Shown here: one piece after another, positions 25,576 through 33,335 of the stretch
Layout of the letters: the number at the start of each line of letters is the position of its first letter
How positions within the stretch are numbered: position 1 is the first letter of the stretch
Notes under the pieces: model-generated
What the model saw: the letters and a program-made list of their open reading frames with translations, nothing else
Told to the model about the DNA's origin: nothing
Databases searched by the model: none
Program-made: the position numbers and the translations under genes
Source of the DNA: DASQPR01 sp035713725
GTDB taxonomy: Bacteria; Actinomycetota; Actinomycetes; Mycobacteriales; Micromonosporaceae
Direction: 5' to 3'
Length of the DNA stretch: 47,166 bases
Assembly: GCA_035713725.1 (NCBI GenBank)
Contig: DASTMZ010000047.1
Span: 1-47,166, forward strand

Positions 25576-25917
25576 ATGGGCGAGCGCATGCTGCGCGGAA
25601 GCCGCCTCGGAGCCGTGAGCTACGAGTCCGACCGGAACACCGAGCTGGCACCGCGCCAGACGCGTGAATACCTGTGCGTGAAGGGCCACCAGTTCGAGGT
25701 GCCGTTCGCACTGGACGCCGAGGTTCCGATCACCTGGGAGTGCAAGTTCGACGGCAGCATCGCGCGTCTCGTCGACGGCAGCGAGCCCGAGCAGAAGAAG
25801 GCGAAGCCACCGCGTACGCACTGGGACATGCTCCTCGAGCGCCGCAGCATGGCTGAGCTGGACGACATCTTGGCCGAGCGTTTGCAGGAAGTGCGAACGC
25901 TGCGCGGCCGCGCCTGA
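25576..25917 (+). CDS. rbpA: RNA polymerase-binding protein RbpA
   Basis: A 113-residue actinobacteria-specific activator. The start MGERMLRGSRLGAVSYESDR closely follows the mycobacterial protein, and it has the core KGHQFEVPFALDAEVPITWEC and the sigma-interaction region KPPRTHWDMLLERRSMAELD. RbpA binds the housekeeping sigma factor and promoter DNA and stabilises the open complex. As in mycobacteria, the zinc-binding CxxC of the streptomycete form is incomplete (WECKFDG). GAAGGGGA lies upstream. The preceding 208 bases contain a SigR-type promoter; a strong hairpin follows. Confidence 0.97.
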   Translation: MGERMLRGSRLGAVSYESDRNTELAPRQTREYLCVKGHQFEVPFALDAEVPITWECKFDGSIARLVDGSEPEQKKAKPPRTHWDMLLERRSMAELDDILAERLQEVRTLRGRA

Positions 25918-25967
25918 CCCGATCGGCCGGCCGACGACCGGACGCGGCGTCGACCGTCACGATCAAC

Positions 25968-26006
25968 CGAAATCGCCCTCACGGATGATCCGTGAGGGCG
26001 ATTTCG
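25968..26006. terminator. Strong bidirectional hairpin terminator after rbpA
   Basis: CGAAATCGCCCTCACGGA (25968-25985) and its exact reverse complement (25989-26006) flank the loop TGA, giving an 18-base-pair perfect stem. The ends read AAA on one side and TTT on the other, so either strand has a short U stretch inside the stem foot. It lies 50 bases after the rbpA stop and should insulate rbpA from the CAP-domain gene. Confidence 0.75.
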
Positions 26007-26127
26007 TGTCCGCGCCGCATACCCGGCCGGCTCCTGCGGATCATCCGGCAACCATCGGATCGACAGTCGTCTTAGCAATTGATGCATCGCGGGCTCGTCT
26101 TGGCGTGCCGACTGGTTCGGCCGCCCA

Positions 26128-26133
26128 TAAGCT
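26128..26133 (+). promoter_or_regulatory. Leaderless -10 box of the CAP-domain gene
   Basis: TAAGCT, the same hexamer as before the M24 peptidase gene, lies 6 bases before GTG 26140. No ribosome site precedes that start, consistent with a leaderless mRNA. Confidence 0.4.
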
Positions 26134-26139
26134 GTTGCG

Positions 26140-26853
26140 GTGCGCGGCGCTCACTCGGCAGGGCGGCCGGCCACCGGACGTGTTGTGGTCGCCGCCGCAG
26201 CGGTGATGGCCGTCGCAGCCGGTGCCGTGATCGTCGCGATGCACCTCGCCGGCGCACCGACCAACTCGGCTGATCACATCGCTATCGTCAGCCGTACGCC
26301 GTCTCCCAGTGGGTCGCCGATCGGGACGCTGGCGCCGGCTACCACCACGCCATCGAGTTCGGCGAGCGCGCCTACGCCGATCGCTGTCGCCTCGGCCTCA
26401 CGGCCAGCCACGACGGCGCGTACCCGTTCGGCATCGCCGACGCCCACGCCCCTGCTAGTTGCGCCCGGTGCCCAGGCCCAGCGCGTCCACGAACTGAGGC
26501 TCATCAATCAGCTGCGGCGCGGCACCGATCTTCCGTCGCTGTCTTCGGACGGGAAGCTTCAGTCCGCGGCACAGGACTACGCGGAGCATCTTGCCCTGGA
26601 CGGCCAGCTCTCGCACACCGACGGCTCGCAACTCGGCGACCGCGTGACGGCGGCCGGATATCAGTGGCAGGCCGTCGGTGAAAGTCTCGGGCTCGGGAAC
26701 AAGACTCCGGCCGAAATTCTCGCCGCCTGGCTAACAAGCCCCGATGATCGCGCGAACATATTGAGTCCGACGTTCGTCGACGTTGGCATCGGCGTCGCGA
26801 CGCGACCGGACGGCCAGATTGTGTGGTGCATCGACTTCGCGACGCCGCGATAG
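26140..26853 (+). CDS. Exported or membrane-anchored CAP-domain (SCP/PR-1-like) protein
   Basis: A 237-residue protein. After a short Arg-containing start there is one hydrophobic segment (about 14-38), then a Ser/Pro/Thr-rich linker of about 65 residues, then a CAP domain from about residue 113. The domain has HELRLINQLRRGTDLPSL, LQSAAQDYAEHLALDGQLSHTDGS, VGESLGLG and WLTSPDDRANILSPTFVDVGIGV, including the His and Glu of the CAP cavity. Bacterial CAP proteins are extracytoplasmic; their activity is generally unknown. The linker suggests presentation at or beyond the cell wall. Isolated gene, terminator on the left and a convergent gene on the right. Confidence 0.88.
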   Translation: MRGAHSAGRPATGRVVVAAAAVMAVAAGAVIVAMHLAGAPTNSADHIAIVSRTPSPSGSPIGTLAPATTTPSSSASAPTPIAVASASRPATTARTRSASPTPTPLLVAPGAQAQRVHELRLINQLRRGTDLPSLSSDGKLQSAAQDYAEHLALDGQLSHTDGSQLGDRVTAAGYQWQAVGESLGLGNKTPAEILAAWLTSPDDRANILSPTFVDVGIGVATRPDGQIVWCIDFATPR

Positions 26854-26883
26854 CACCTGTCCGGACGCCAGCCGCGGCGCCGG

Positions 26884-28575
26884 TCAGGCCGCTTCGACCA
26901 ATTGTGGGTACGCCGCCGCGGCGGCCGCCCCGACGTCGGCTCGCGCGATCCGCGTGCGTACCCACAGATCTGCCGCGACGCCGGCTCGTTCGTCCCGGCC
27001 GACCACCGACTGCTCGAGTAGCAGCGCCGCGATCAGCACGTCGGATGCCAGCAATGCCAAGTCTCGTGCCGCCGCGACGATGGCCGGCGCGGACGGCGAC
27101 GCGCCCGCGGCGGTGAGCGCCGAGCCGAGTCGGGCACGCGCGTCAGCGAGCACCGCACTGGTCTCGCCGGACGCCGCGTCCAGCGTCGCGTCGATGCGGG
27201 ACAGCAGCGCCTTTGCCGGCGCGTCGACGGCCAGCCCACGCAACACATCCACGCTGAGCACGTTGCTCGTACCCTCCCAGATCGGCAGCACCTGGGCGTC
27301 GCGCAACAGCCGCGGGATGCCGCTCTCCTCGACGTATCCGGCGCCGCCGAAGCATTCGAGGTATTCGCTCGCGGACGCGACGGCGAGTTTGCCGGTGGAG
27401 ATCTTCGCCAGCGGCGCGACCAGGCGTAGTTCCGCGGCCGCGAGCGCGTCGCCGTCCACCTCGACGCGGCCTAGCAGCGCGAACGCGTGCTGTGCGAGTG
27501 CGTACGCCCCCTCCGCGTCCACCGCCAGCCGGGCGAGCGTCGCACGGTGCAACGGACTGTCGGCCAGGCGGCCACCCGCCACGGTGCGTACGTCCGCGTA
27601 CGCGCGCGCATAGTCGAGCCCACGCCGCATGCCACCCGCCGCGGCGGCCGCGTTGTGCAGTCGCGTGACGACGACCAGCGTCATCATGCGGGCGAGCCCG
27701 CCCGAATACGGATCGCCGACCGGGTAGGCCGCCGCGGCGTCGAGGCCGATCTCCGCGGTCGGCAGCGCCCGCGTGCCGAGTTTGTCCTTGAGACGGTGCA
27801 GCCGGATGCCGTCCGCAGTGGCACCGTCGGCCGCATAGCGCGGCACGATGAACGGCGCGAGCGTCCGGCTGCCGTCGGCTGCTCCCTCCGGACGCGCCAA
27901 CGCGACCGCCATCGCGGCGTCTGCCGCCGAGCAGAACCACTTCTCGCCGCTGAGCCGCCAGACGGTATGAGGGTCGGCGGCGGTCGGTGGCCGGGCGGTC
28001 GTCGTGGACCGCGAGATGTCCGACCCGCCCTGTGCCTCGGTCATCCACTGGCCGCTGGTGATCGCTCGCGCCGGATCCGTCGAGACCAGACGAGGTAGCC
28101 AGGCGTCGCGGACGTCGGCGTCAACGTCGTCGCGGGACAACAGGGCGGCGGCGCCGTCGGTCATCGCCACCGGGCACGAGAACACCGCCGACTCGGGGCC
28201 GTAGAGGTGTAGCAGCGCGTGCTGCACAACGCGGGTACCGGCACCGAACGTGGCGCGTGCCTCGCTCGCGTACGGCAACGCGACAAGCGCGTGCTCGGCG
28301 GCCGCGGCGTGCAGCGTCTGCCATCCCGCGCTCGTCTCGATACGGTCGACCCTGGCACCCCACGCATCGAACTGGCGCAGCACCGGCGGGTGCGCCTCGG
28401 CGTCGAGGTGGGCGTCCCGAAGGCGCTCGGTGATCGCCTTGCCGAGTGCGGCCAAGCGCGGCTCGGCCGCCGCGAACCGCTCCGGCCCGAGGTGCCGCGC
28501 GAGGTAGGCGCGCAACCCGGCATCGGAACGGTACGGGTCGGGAAGCTGCGGCGCAGACTGCACGTAGCGGGGCAT
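26884..28575 (-). CDS. AidB-like acyl-CoA dehydrogenase
   Basis: A 563-residue flavoprotein with the long N- and C-terminal parts typical of the AidB group. Evidence: PQLPDPYRSDAGLRAYL at the start, SGQWMTEAQGGSDISRSTT for FAD binding, LSGEKWFCSAADA, the central LKDKLGTRALPTAEI, and LPIWEGTSNVLSVDVLRGL. AidB-type proteins bind DNA and FAD and are linked to alkylation damage in E. coli; actinobacterial homologues may be plain dehydrogenases. ATG 28575 is preferred over an upstream TTG. The next gene upstream, a GNAT, lies 23 bases away on the same strand, so both may share a transcript. Confidence 0.92.
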   Translation of the reverse strand: MPRYVQSAPQLPDPYRSDAGLRAYLARHLGPERFAAAEPRLAALGKAITERLRDAHLDAEAHPPVLRQFDAWGARVDRIETSAGWQTLHAAAAEHALVALPYASEARATFGAGTRVVQHALLHLYGPESAVFSCPVAMTDGAAALLSRDDVDADVRDAWLPRLVSTDPARAITSGQWMTEAQGGSDISRSTTTARPPTAADPHTVWRLSGEKWFCSAADAAMAVALARPEGAADGSRTLAPFIVPRYAADGATADGIRLHRLKDKLGTRALPTAEIGLDAAAAYPVGDPYSGGLARMMTLVVVTRLHNAAAAAGGMRRGLDYARAYADVRTVAGGRLADSPLHRATLARLAVDAEGAYALAQHAFALLGRVEVDGDALAAAELRLVAPLAKISTGKLAVASASEYLECFGGAGYVEESGIPRLLRDAQVLPIWEGTSNVLSVDVLRGLAVDAPAKALLSRIDATLDAASGETSAVLADARARLGSALTAAGASPSAPAIVAAARDLALLASDVLIAALLLEQSVVGRDERAGVAADLWVRTRIARADVGAAAAAAYPQLVEAA

Positions 28576-28597
28576 GTTGCCAGTCTGCCATCGCAAG

Positions 28598-29569
28598 TTA
28601 CCGGGAAGTAGAACCCGTCGCGGCGTTCAGGTCGACGCTGACCAGGCGGCGCCGCCACGCGACGTGGAAGCCAGTGCGTTCGCTGGCGACCAGCATCGGG
28701 GTGTTCCGCTCGTTCACCGTGGACGTTAGCCGGTCGACGGCCGGCCAATCCCGCCGCAGGCGGTCGATCATGGTGGCCTTGAGCCAAGTGGCGATGCCGC
28801 GGCCGCGCGACTCCGGCGTGACGATGGTGTCGAGTTGGTCGGCCGTACCGGACGATGCCGCGACGACCTCGGTGACACCGACCAGCGCCCCGGTGCCCTC
28901 GTCCACCGCCGCGTCCACAAGCAGCCGGCCGCGGTGGCGCACCTCCCAGGCTCGTACGATGGCCGGCGTCCACTCTGGACCATCGATCTGCAGCGCAGCG
29001 TCCGGCGCGTCCATGATGTGCCGCTTCAGCTTCGCGTACCCGTCGAGAAGCGCATCGGGGCACCGGCCGGTCCACGACACCGCGGCTACTCCGCTCGGCG
29101 TCGGGACCGCTGGCGCCGGCTCGTCCAGGCGCCGTTCCACGGTCACGAGCCGGATCAGCGTGCGGGCACGGAGCGCCACGGCGAACGCCTCGCCCGGCTG
29201 CCCGGCGACCACGGTCGCGCTCACGCGAGCCATCCGCCGGGTGGTCGCCTCCGCCAGTGCCGCGGCGGCCAGCACCCGTCCGATCCCGGCGCGCCGGTGC
29301 GCCACCGGTACGTACAGCCGAGCGAACCCTCCGTCGTGCTGCGGCCGGATCTCCACCGCGCCGACCACGAGCCCGTCGCGACGGGCGGCGAACCGGACCG
29401 CGCCGTCATCGGCCAAGATCTGTTCGGCGATGAGTTCCGGCGGGATCAGCGTGCCCGAGTCGTCGAGCCGGCCCTGCGAGACGATCTCGCACCACGCGAT
29501 CACCTCCGCCGTGATCACGTCCGCCGGCGCGCGGAGCGGCGCGATGACGAGCGGCTCGGTCACCGCCAT
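28598..29569 (-). CDS. Tandem GNAT-family N-acetyltransferase
   Basis: A 323-residue protein with two GNAT-like domains. The N-terminal domain has RLYVPVAHRRAGIGRVLAAA (the acetyl-CoA loop R/QxxGxG/A), and the C-terminal domain has DTIVTPESRGRGIATWLKAT and the NERNTPMLVASERTGFHV segment. Only the second loop is fully canonical. The arrangement resembles mycothiol synthase MshD, but the match is not strong enough to call it. The substrate is unknown. The ATG at 29569 is directly preceded by TACCGT; GTG 29563, 6 bases after that box, would be an equally good leaderless start. Confidence 0.85.
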   Translation of the reverse strand: MAVTEPLVIAPLRAPADVITAEVIAWCEIVSQGRLDDSGTLIPPELIAEQILADDGAVRFAARRDGLVVGAVEIRPQHDGGFARLYVPVAHRRAGIGRVLAAAALAEATTRRMARVSATVVAGQPGEAFAVALRARTLIRLVTVERRLDEPAPAVPTPSGVAAVSWTGRCPDALLDGYAKLKRHIMDAPDAALQIDGPEWTPAIVRAWEVRHRGRLLVDAAVDEGTGALVGVTEVVAASSGTADQLDTIVTPESRGRGIATWLKATMIDRLRRDWPAVDRLTSTVNERNTPMLVASERTGFHVAWRRRLVSVDLNAATGSTSR

Positions 29570-29613
29570 ACGGTACGACGCCGCGGGCCGTCAGCCGTGC
29601 CAGGTACACGGCT

Positions 29614-29619
29614 TATGGT
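29614..29619 (+). promoter_or_regulatory. Leaderless -10 box of the corA-like gene
   Basis: TATGGT lies 7 bases before ATG 29627. This favours ATG 29627 over the in-frame ATG 29615 and GTG 29618, which fall inside or next to the box. Confidence 0.4.
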
Positions 29620-29626
29620 GTGCGGT

Positions 29627-30601
29627 ATGGGCCTGACCCGCTGCTATCGAGACGGCCAACTGATCGACGAGGGCTTTCCGATCGCGAACGTCTCCGACCA
29701 CCTCGAGGAGAAGGACACGGTGGTCTGGTTCGACCTGTGCGAGCCGACCGAGGAGGATCTCGCGTCGATCAGCGAGGAGCTGGGTCTCCACCATCTTGCG
29801 GTCGAGGACGCCGTCCATCCGCATCAGCGGCCGAAGCTCGACCACTACGCCAGCCATCTGTTCCTGACGGCTTATTCGGTCCGGCTCGACGACGAGACGG
29901 CCACCCTGGAGACGAACGAGGTCGCCGCGTTCATCCTGCCGCGCGCGCTCGTCACGGTGCGCAAGAACGAACGGTTCGACATCAAGGACGTGATGCAGCG
30001 ATGGGACTCCGCGGACCCGGAACTCGCCGGCGGCGGCGTCGGGTTCCTGCTGCACGGCCTGCTCGATCACATCGTCGACACGCAGTTCGACGCAATCCAG
30101 AGCCTCGACTCGGATCTGGAGTCGCTCGAGGACACGCTGTTCTCCGACAACATCCGCGACGCGACGATGCAGCGGCGGACGTTCGAGCTCCGCAAGTCGC
30201 TCGTGATGCTGCGCCGCGTCGTGACACCGATGCGCGAGGTCGTGAACACGCTGATGCGCCGCGACCTGCACATTATTGCGCCGGGCACGATGCCGTATTT
30301 CCAGGACGTGTATGACCACGTGCTACGCGCCGGTGAGTGGACTGACTCGCTTCGCGACCTGGTCGGCAACATCTACGAAACGCATCTGACGGTGCGCGGC
30401 AACCGGCTCAACGTCGTGATGAAGCAGGTCACGAGCTGGGCGGCGATCATCGCGGTGCCGACCGCGATCACCGGCTTCTACGGCCAGAACGTGCCCTATC
30501 CCGGCTTCGGGCAGCCCTGGGGCTTCTGGGTGTCGTCGGCGGTCACGGTCGGGCTCGCGGTGATCCTCTACCTCACCTTCCGGCGCAAGGGTTGGCTGTG
30601 A
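29627..30601 (+). CDS. CorA-family divalent cation transporter, GQN variant
   Basis: A 324-residue protein with a large acidic cytoplasmic domain and two C-terminal transmembrane helices. The long helix region FELRKSLVMLRRVVTPMREVVNTLMR and the end QVTSWAAIIAVPTAITGFYGQNVPYPGFG are CorA features. The pore signature GMN is replaced by GQN (YGQNVPYPG). The transporter probably moves Mg or another divalent ion, but the altered filter makes the ion uncertain. The C-terminal codons overlap the 3' end of metG on the other strand by 34 bases. Confidence 0.9.
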   Translation: MGLTRCYRDGQLIDEGFPIANVSDHLEEKDTVVWFDLCEPTEEDLASISEELGLHHLAVEDAVHPHQRPKLDHYASHLFLTAYSVRLDDETATLETNEVAAFILPRALVTVRKNERFDIKDVMQRWDSADPELAGGGVGFLLHGLLDHIVDTQFDAIQSLDSDLESLEDTLFSDNIRDATMQRRTFELRKSLVMLRRVVTPMREVVNTLMRRDLHIIAPGTMPYFQDVYDHVLRAGEWTDSLRDLVGNIYETHLTVRGNRLNVVMKQVTSWAAIIAVPTAITGFYGQNVPYPGFGQPWGFWVSSAVTVGLAVILYLTFRRKGWL

Positions 30602-32130
30602 CGGTCCGCGCTAGGCAAGTCGAAAACCTTGACGGGTACGGGCAACCGACCGCTCACGTCGTCGGCGCGGCATGCGTGCGCGACCCGAGCGGCGGCGTCC
30701 GGTAGCAACGGCGCGAGTTCGGTCCCGACCACCCGACATGCGTGCACCAGCACCGCGAGAAGTGCATCGAGCCGTAGCGCCGCGTCGGCGTCACCAGCGG
30801 CCGCTGCCTTCGCGAGCGACCACGGCGCGGTCGCCTCGATGCACCGGTTCGCCGCACCGACGACGTCCAGGATCGCGGCGGTCGCCGCGCGGTAGTCGCC
30901 GTCGTCGAGCGCCGCATCGATCGTCGCCGCCGCACGGTCGCATGCGGCGACGAGCTCCTTCGCGTCGTCCGGCGGGTCACCGGCTAGTCGAGGCGGCACG
31001 CCGTCGCGGAACCGGTGAACCATCGTCGTGACGCGGTTGACCACGTTGCCGATGCCGCCGGCCAGATCCTCCGCGGCCCGTGCCTCGAGTCGCTCGACGG
31101 TGAAGTCGGCGTCGCCGACACGCGGTACGTCGCGCAGCAGCCACCAACGCAGCGCGTCGACTCCGTACGTGTCGACCAGCGCTACCGGGTCGACGCCCGT
31201 ACCGTCGGATTTGCTGATCTTGCGCCCACCGACCGTGAGATAGTCGTGCACCCGGATGTGGGTCGGCAGCGGCAATCCCGCGGACAGCAGCAGCGCTGGC
31301 CAGTAAACCGCGTGGAACCGCAGCACGCCCTTGCCGATCAGGTGTACGCGGCGGTCGGCGGCGTTCCACCACCTGTCGAGCAGTGTGGTGTCGCCGCTCG
31401 GGTCGCCGTAGCCCAAACTCGTCACGTAGTTGCCAAGCGCGTCCCACCACACGTAGACCACCTGTCCCGGGTCGCCTGGCACCGGGATGCCCCAACCGCG
31501 TGCCCGCGCCTGCGACCGCGAGATCGACAGGTCGCGGAGACCGGCTCGGATGAACGCCAGCACCTCGTTGCGGCGGGCGTCGGGCGTCACGGTCAGCTCG
31601 CCGGACTCGATCGCGGCCTCGATGCGCGGGGCGTAGCGGGACAGGCGGAAGAACCAGTTCGTCTCGCTGAGCGGCTGCGGTGGCGTGCGGTGCTCCGGGC
31701 AGATGCCGCCCGCCTCGAGCTCGTCTGGCGTGACGTAGTGCTCGCCGCCGACGCAGTAGAGCCCTTCGTACGTGTCGCGGTAGAGGTCGCCGGACGCCTC
31801 ACAGGCGCGCCAGAGTGCCTCGACTCCGACACGGTGCCGCGGATCGCGGCTGGTACGGATGAAGTCGTCGTACGTCAGCGACAGTGGCCCGGCGAGCGCC
31901 GCGAAGCGGTCCGCGTTCGCATCCACGAATGTCGCCACGTCGACTCCGGCCGCGTCGGCCGCCAGCACGTTCTTCAGTGAGTTGTCGTCGGTGCCGGACA
32001 GCAGTCGCACCGGTTCGCCGCGCAGCCGTGCGTGCCGGGCGAGCACGTCGGCCTGTACGGCCTCGAGCGCGAAGCCGAGATGTGGCGCGGCATTCACGTA
32101 CGGGATCGTGGTGGTCAGATACGTCGTCAT
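30568..32130 (-). CDS. metG: Methionyl-tRNA synthetase (possible second paralogue)
   Basis: A 520-residue class I synthetase. The HIGH motif appears as PHLGF in TTIPYVNAAPHLGFALEAVQ, and the KMSKS loop as RKISKSDGTGVDP. VWWDALGNYVTSLGYGDP and IGKGVLRFHAVYWPALLLSAG are typical MetRS stretches. The usual GTDEHGQK segment is SGTDDNSLKN, found in a divergent group of MetRS, so this may be a second copy rather than the main enzyme. It charges tRNA-Met in the cytoplasm. GGAGG precedes the ATG. The last residues are encoded in DNA overlapping the 3' end of the corA-like gene. Confidence 0.9.
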   Translation of the reverse strand: MTTYLTTTIPYVNAAPHLGFALEAVQADVLARHARLRGEPVRLLSGTDDNSLKNVLAADAAGVDVATFVDANADRFAALAGPLSLTYDDFIRTSRDPRHRVGVEALWRACEASGDLYRDTYEGLYCVGGEHYVTPDELEAGGICPEHRTPPQPLSETNWFFRLSRYAPRIEAAIESGELTVTPDARRNEVLAFIRAGLRDLSISRSQARARGWGIPVPGDPGQVVYVWWDALGNYVTSLGYGDPSGDTTLLDRWWNAADRRVHLIGKGVLRFHAVYWPALLLSAGLPLPTHIRVHDYLTVGGRKISKSDGTGVDPVALVDTYGVDALRWWLLRDVPRVGDADFTVERLEARAAEDLAGGIGNVVNRVTTMVHRFRDGVPPRLAGDPPDDAKELVAACDRAAATIDAALDDGDYRAATAAILDVVGAANRCIEATAPWSLAKAAAAGDADAALRLDALLAVLVHACRVVGTELAPLLPDAAARVAHACRADDVSGRLPVPVKVFDLPSADRHSQPLRRKVR

Positions 32131-32185
32131 CGGTGCCTCCGTGATCGGCCGATATTGGCCGCGTTGGTCGGAGACGGAGCCCGAT

Positions 32186-32236
32186 GGTGGTGTCGCGATC
32201 GTCGTATCGGTGACGTCGCGATCGTGGTGTCGCGCG
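32186..32236. repeat. Direct repeats in the metG leader
   Basis: GGTGGTGTCGCGATCGT (32186-32202) and GGTGACGTCGCGATCGT (32209-32225) are 15/17 identical and lie 23 bases apart, followed by a third partial GGTGTCGCG. They sit 56-106 bases upstream of the metG start. No T-box signature is seen, so they may be regulator sites or simple sequence decay. Confidence 0.5.
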
Positions 32237-32345
32237 GGCCCCGTCGTCGGGACTCGCTTGCGACTTAGACGCGCGTCAGCAGCCCCTCGGCGGGGGCATC
32301 ATCCGGCCGCTTCGGGCGGCGGTCGCGTGCGTCATGTTTGCCAGG

Positions 32346-33137
32346 CTAGCGCCTGTCATCGGTGAGCGTCGACGTGAATACGTCGACGTGTGCGTCGAGG
32401 TAGTCGGCGGTCTGTCGCCAGTAGGCACCATCTGTGGCGTGGATGCCGGCCCACGGTTCGCGGCCGTCGCGCGCGGCGCCGGCGAGCATGTCGTACATGG
32501 CGCGAGCGCGCACCGGGAGCACGCGGGCGAGCGCTGGCCGCTCGGCGGCGTCGAGCCGGTACGCGTCGGCGAATACATGCAGACGTCGCGCGGAGTCCTC
32601 GATTGGTCGGTCCGCGTTCAGCCCGGCCATCGCCTGCGCCGCGTACGCGAGGTCCCACAACCTCGACCCGGGCGCCGCCGCGTCCCAGTCGATCAGTACC
32701 CAGCCGCGCGCGGACCGGACGAGGTTCCACGGTGCGACGTCGTGGTGGACGATCTGCTCCTCGCGATCCGGCGGGATCACCACCTGCCACCGCGGGTTGT
32801 GCGGCGGCACAAACGTGGCGAGCGCCTCGTGCAGGTCACGGACGAACGCGCCGACCGACGCGAGATCCGCCAACGAGAACGTGCCGGCCTCGTCGCACAT
32901 CTCACCGGGTACGAACTCGACGATCTGCCGCCCGGATTCGTCGCGACCGAGCGGCCGGGGAGCGCCGGTGAAACCGACGTCGCGGAGGTGCGCGAGCACG
33001 GCGTCCACCGAGTCCGTCCACGGGCCGGCGGGCCGGCGCACCGTGTCGCCGATGCGAACGAGGCCGCTGGTCGCGCGGCCGGGTAGCCGGTGCTCGGTAT
33101 CATCGGCTCGACCAATTCTCGGGTCCGAAAAGCTCAT
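32346..33137 (-). CDS. Aminoglycoside phosphotransferase (APH)-family kinase
   Basis: A 263-residue protein kinase-like small-molecule phosphotransferase. The catalytic loop is HHDVAPWNLV (Asp133) and the metal-binding segment is VLIDWDAAAPGSRLWDLAY (Asp150/Asp152), both intact. The usual invariant Lys and glycine loop at the N-terminus are harder to see. Substrates in the family range from aminoglycosides and macrolides to choline, homoserine and fructosamine, so drug resistance is not implied by sequence alone. ATG 33137 starts the conserved part; an in-frame TTG 33224 would add 29 residues running through a terminator hairpin. The gene is divergent from a helD/helR-like gene. Confidence 0.85.
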   Translation of the reverse strand: MSFSDPRIGRADDTEHRLPGRATSGLVRIGDTVRRPAGPWTDSVDAVLAHLRDVGFTGAPRPLGRDESGRQIVEFVPGEMCDEAGTFSLADLASVGAFVRDLHEALATFVPPHNPRWQVVIPPDREEQIVHHDVAPWNLVRSARGWVLIDWDAAAPGSRLWDLAYAAQAMAGLNADRPIEDSARRLHVFADAYRLDAAERPALARVLPVRARAMYDMLAGAARDGREPWAGIHATDGAYWRQTADYLDAHVDVFTSTLTDDRR

Positions 33138-33162
33138 TCGAAATACACCAGCCGGATGATGG

Positions 33163-33194
33163 GCACAAAAATAGCGACCAGGTAATCTGGTCGC
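33163..33194 (-). terminator. Intrinsic terminator in the leader of the phosphotransferase gene
   Basis: On the minus strand GCGACCAG and CTGGTCGC (33174-33181 with 33187-33194) form an 8-base-pair stem with loop ATTAC, followed by TATTTTTGTG. This is a textbook intrinsic terminator. It lies 26-57 bases upstream of the phosphotransferase start on the same strand, the position of an attenuator rather than of a gene end, because no minus-strand gene precedes it. Confidence 0.65.
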
Positions 33195-33213
33195 TTGCAG
33201 TATGGCGAGATCT

Positions 33214-33245
33214 GAGTTAGTCAAGTAACGAGTTAGTTGAGAAAC
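33214..33245. repeat. 16-bp direct repeats between the phosphotransferase and helicase genes
   Basis: GAGTTAGTCAAGTAAC (33214-33229) and GAGTTAGTTGAGAAAC (33230-33245) are adjacent repeats with 13 of 16 identical bases. They lie in the divergent control region. Repeats of this size, one and a half helical turns apart, may bind a dimeric regulator. Confidence 0.5.
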
Positions 33246-33335
33246 GATGCGTCGACGTTCTTTCGACTTGATTGTCGCGCCGTCAGGACTGTCATCAATT
33301 TCTCTGCATAAGACAATAGCGCACGAGGAGCACGC

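Noticed and set aside
28835..29626. Long N-terminal extension of the corA-like frame
   Set aside because: The frame is open but antisense to the GNAT gene; the CorA family start and a -10 box both fall at 29614-29627.
32131..32345. T-box riboswitch in the metG leader
   Set aside because: No TGGNACCGCG T-box sequence or specifier-loop layout is visible on the minus strand.
33138..33335. Rifamycin-associated element upstream of the helR-like gene
   Set aside because: The 19-base inverted repeat known for that element is not present in this interval; only unrelated direct repeats and the terminator-like hairpin are.
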